Shown: piece by piece, positions 4,692-5,385 of the stretch
How positions within the stretch are numbered: the first letter of the stretch is position 1
Layout: every line of letters begins with the position of its first letter
Source: Bacillota bacterium
GTDB lineage: Bacteria; Bacillota; Clostridia; Peptostreptococcales; Anaerovoracaceae
DNA length: 5,385 nt
Direction of reading: 5' to 3'
Assembly (NCBI GenBank): GCA_016302925.1
Contig: JAEDMR010000136.1
Span: forward strand, 1 to 5,385
Made by a program: the position numbers and the translations under genes
The notes under the pieces: model-generated
What the model saw: only the letters and a program-made list of their open reading frames with translations
The model's database searches: none
What the model was told of the DNA's origin: nothing

Positions 4692-5385
4692 ATGCAGCTG
4701 GAAGCAAAATTTACAGAAGGCAAGATATTCAGACAGCTGGTGCGGTTCGCATTACCGGTGCTGGCTGCCCTGTGCCTGCAGGCCATGTATGGTGCAGTGG
4801 ATCTGCTGATCGTGGGGCAGTTCAGCACGGCGGCCAATGTGTCTGCCGTATCCACCGGAAGTCAGATGATGCATATGCTGACAACCGTGATTACAGCGTT
4901 GGCCATGGGTACCACCATCATGCTGGGACAAGCCATCGGCAATGGAAGATCGGAAGAAGCAGGGAGAATCATCGGTAACAGCATCACGATTTTCGCGGTG
5001 CTGGCTGCAGCAGTGACAATGGTCGTACTGCTTTTTACCCGGCAGCTGGCGATGGTCATGCAGGCGCCGGCGGAAGCCTTTGAAGCAACAGTGGGCTATA
5101 TACGGATCTGCGCTGCCGGCACCCTGTTCATCGTGGCATACAACGTGCTGGGCAGTGTATTCCGGGGTCTGGGAGATTCCAGAACGCCGCTGATGACGGT
5201 GGCATTCGCCTGCGTATTCAACATCGCCGGAGATCTGATTTTCGTAGCGGTGCTGGATATGGCGGCGGAGGGCGCTGCGCTGGCCACGGTGATGGCGCAG
5301 GGGCTCAGCGTGTTGCTGTGCCTGGTCATCCTGCGGAAACGGGGTATGCCGGTGAATTTCCGAAAAGAGCATCTGCGGCCGGAGA
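4692..5385 (+). CDS. MATE family efflux transporter, N-terminal part (cut by window edge)
   Basis: The first 231 codons of a multidrug and toxic compound extrusion (MATE) transporter; the family is usually about 440-460 residues, so roughly half is present. The frame is open from 4692 to the right edge. It starts MQLEAKFTEGKIFRQLVRFALP, with a short cytoplasmic N-terminus and FALP leading into helix 1, followed by QAMYGAVDLLIVGQF (30-44), SAVSTGSQM (51-59), AMGTTIMLGQAIGNGRSEEAG (71-91) and VFRGLGDSRTPLM (156-168), all characteristic positions in clostridial MATE proteins. Six hydrophobic segments, the first MATE bundle, can be made out at roughly 16-38, 52-78, 94-116, 133-153, 164-188 and 193-214. 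MATE proteins export cationic drugs or metabolites using Na+ or H+ gradients; neither substrate nor ion can be read here. The start has GGAGG 8 bases upstream. It is probably a separate unit from GH18, with its own promoter. Confidence 0.93.
   Translation, partial: MQLEAKFTEGKIFRQLVRFALPVLAALCLQAMYGAVDLLIVGQFSTAANVSAVSTGSQMMHMLTTVITALAMGTTIMLGQAIGNGRSEEAGRIIGNSITIFAVLAAAVTMVVLLFTRQLAMVMQAPAEAFEATVGYIRICAAGTLFIVAYNVLGSVFRGLGDSRTPLMTVAFACVFNIAGDLIFVAVLDMAAEGAALATVMAQGLSVLLCLVILRKRGMPVNFRKEHLRPE

Noticed and set aside
4752..5372. A 206-codon minus-strand open frame
   Set aside because: It is the shadow of the MATE gene: the His/Gln-rich translation is typical of the antisense of membrane protein codons, and the plus frame is clearly a MATE protein.

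Overview
The window looks like chromosome of an anaerobic, spore-forming member of the Firmicutes (Clostridia), with moderately high GC and G/C-rich third codon positions. Three things suggest this: a tungsten-type aldehyde:ferredoxin oxidoreductase (AOR) operon, a spore-cortex-type GH18 glycosidase of the YaaH/SleL group preceded by a sequence resembling a sigma-E promoter, and a MATE transporter of clostridial type. Strong AGGAGG-like ribosome binding sites precede most genes. I cannot name a genus.

Left part (1-3080, all minus strand). One apparent operon, read right to left: AOR catalytic subunit (2967-979), a MoaD/ThiS-like small protein overlapping its end by 8 bases (986-753), a small ferredoxin with four [4Fe-4S] motifs (720-307), and the first 86 codons of an iron-containing alcohol dehydrogenase running off the left edge (259-1). 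A candidate promoter lies at 3036-3064. I infer a redox module: AOR interconverts an aldehyde and its carboxylic acid, the four-cluster protein carries the electrons, the MoaD-like protein serves pterin cofactor sulfuration, and the alcohol dehydrogenase links aldehyde to alcohol. It could work as acid-to-alcohol reduction driven by reduced ferredoxin, or in reverse.

Middle (3081-3656). A Rho-independent terminator (3144-3081, minus) insulates the operon from a small three-helix membrane protein gene (3469-3179, minus). Between that gene and the GH18 gene is a divergent control region. It holds a vegetative-type minus-strand promoter (3535-3508) and, on the plus strand, the sigma-E-like promoter (3551-3579).

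Right part (3657-5385, plus strand). A GH18 catalytic domain without LysM domains (3657-4604), then a good sigma-A-type promoter (4637-4665), then the first 231 codons of a MATE efflux transporter (4692 to the right edge). I found no RNA genes, CRISPR array, insertion sequence or attachment site, and no gene-free stretch over 300 bases.
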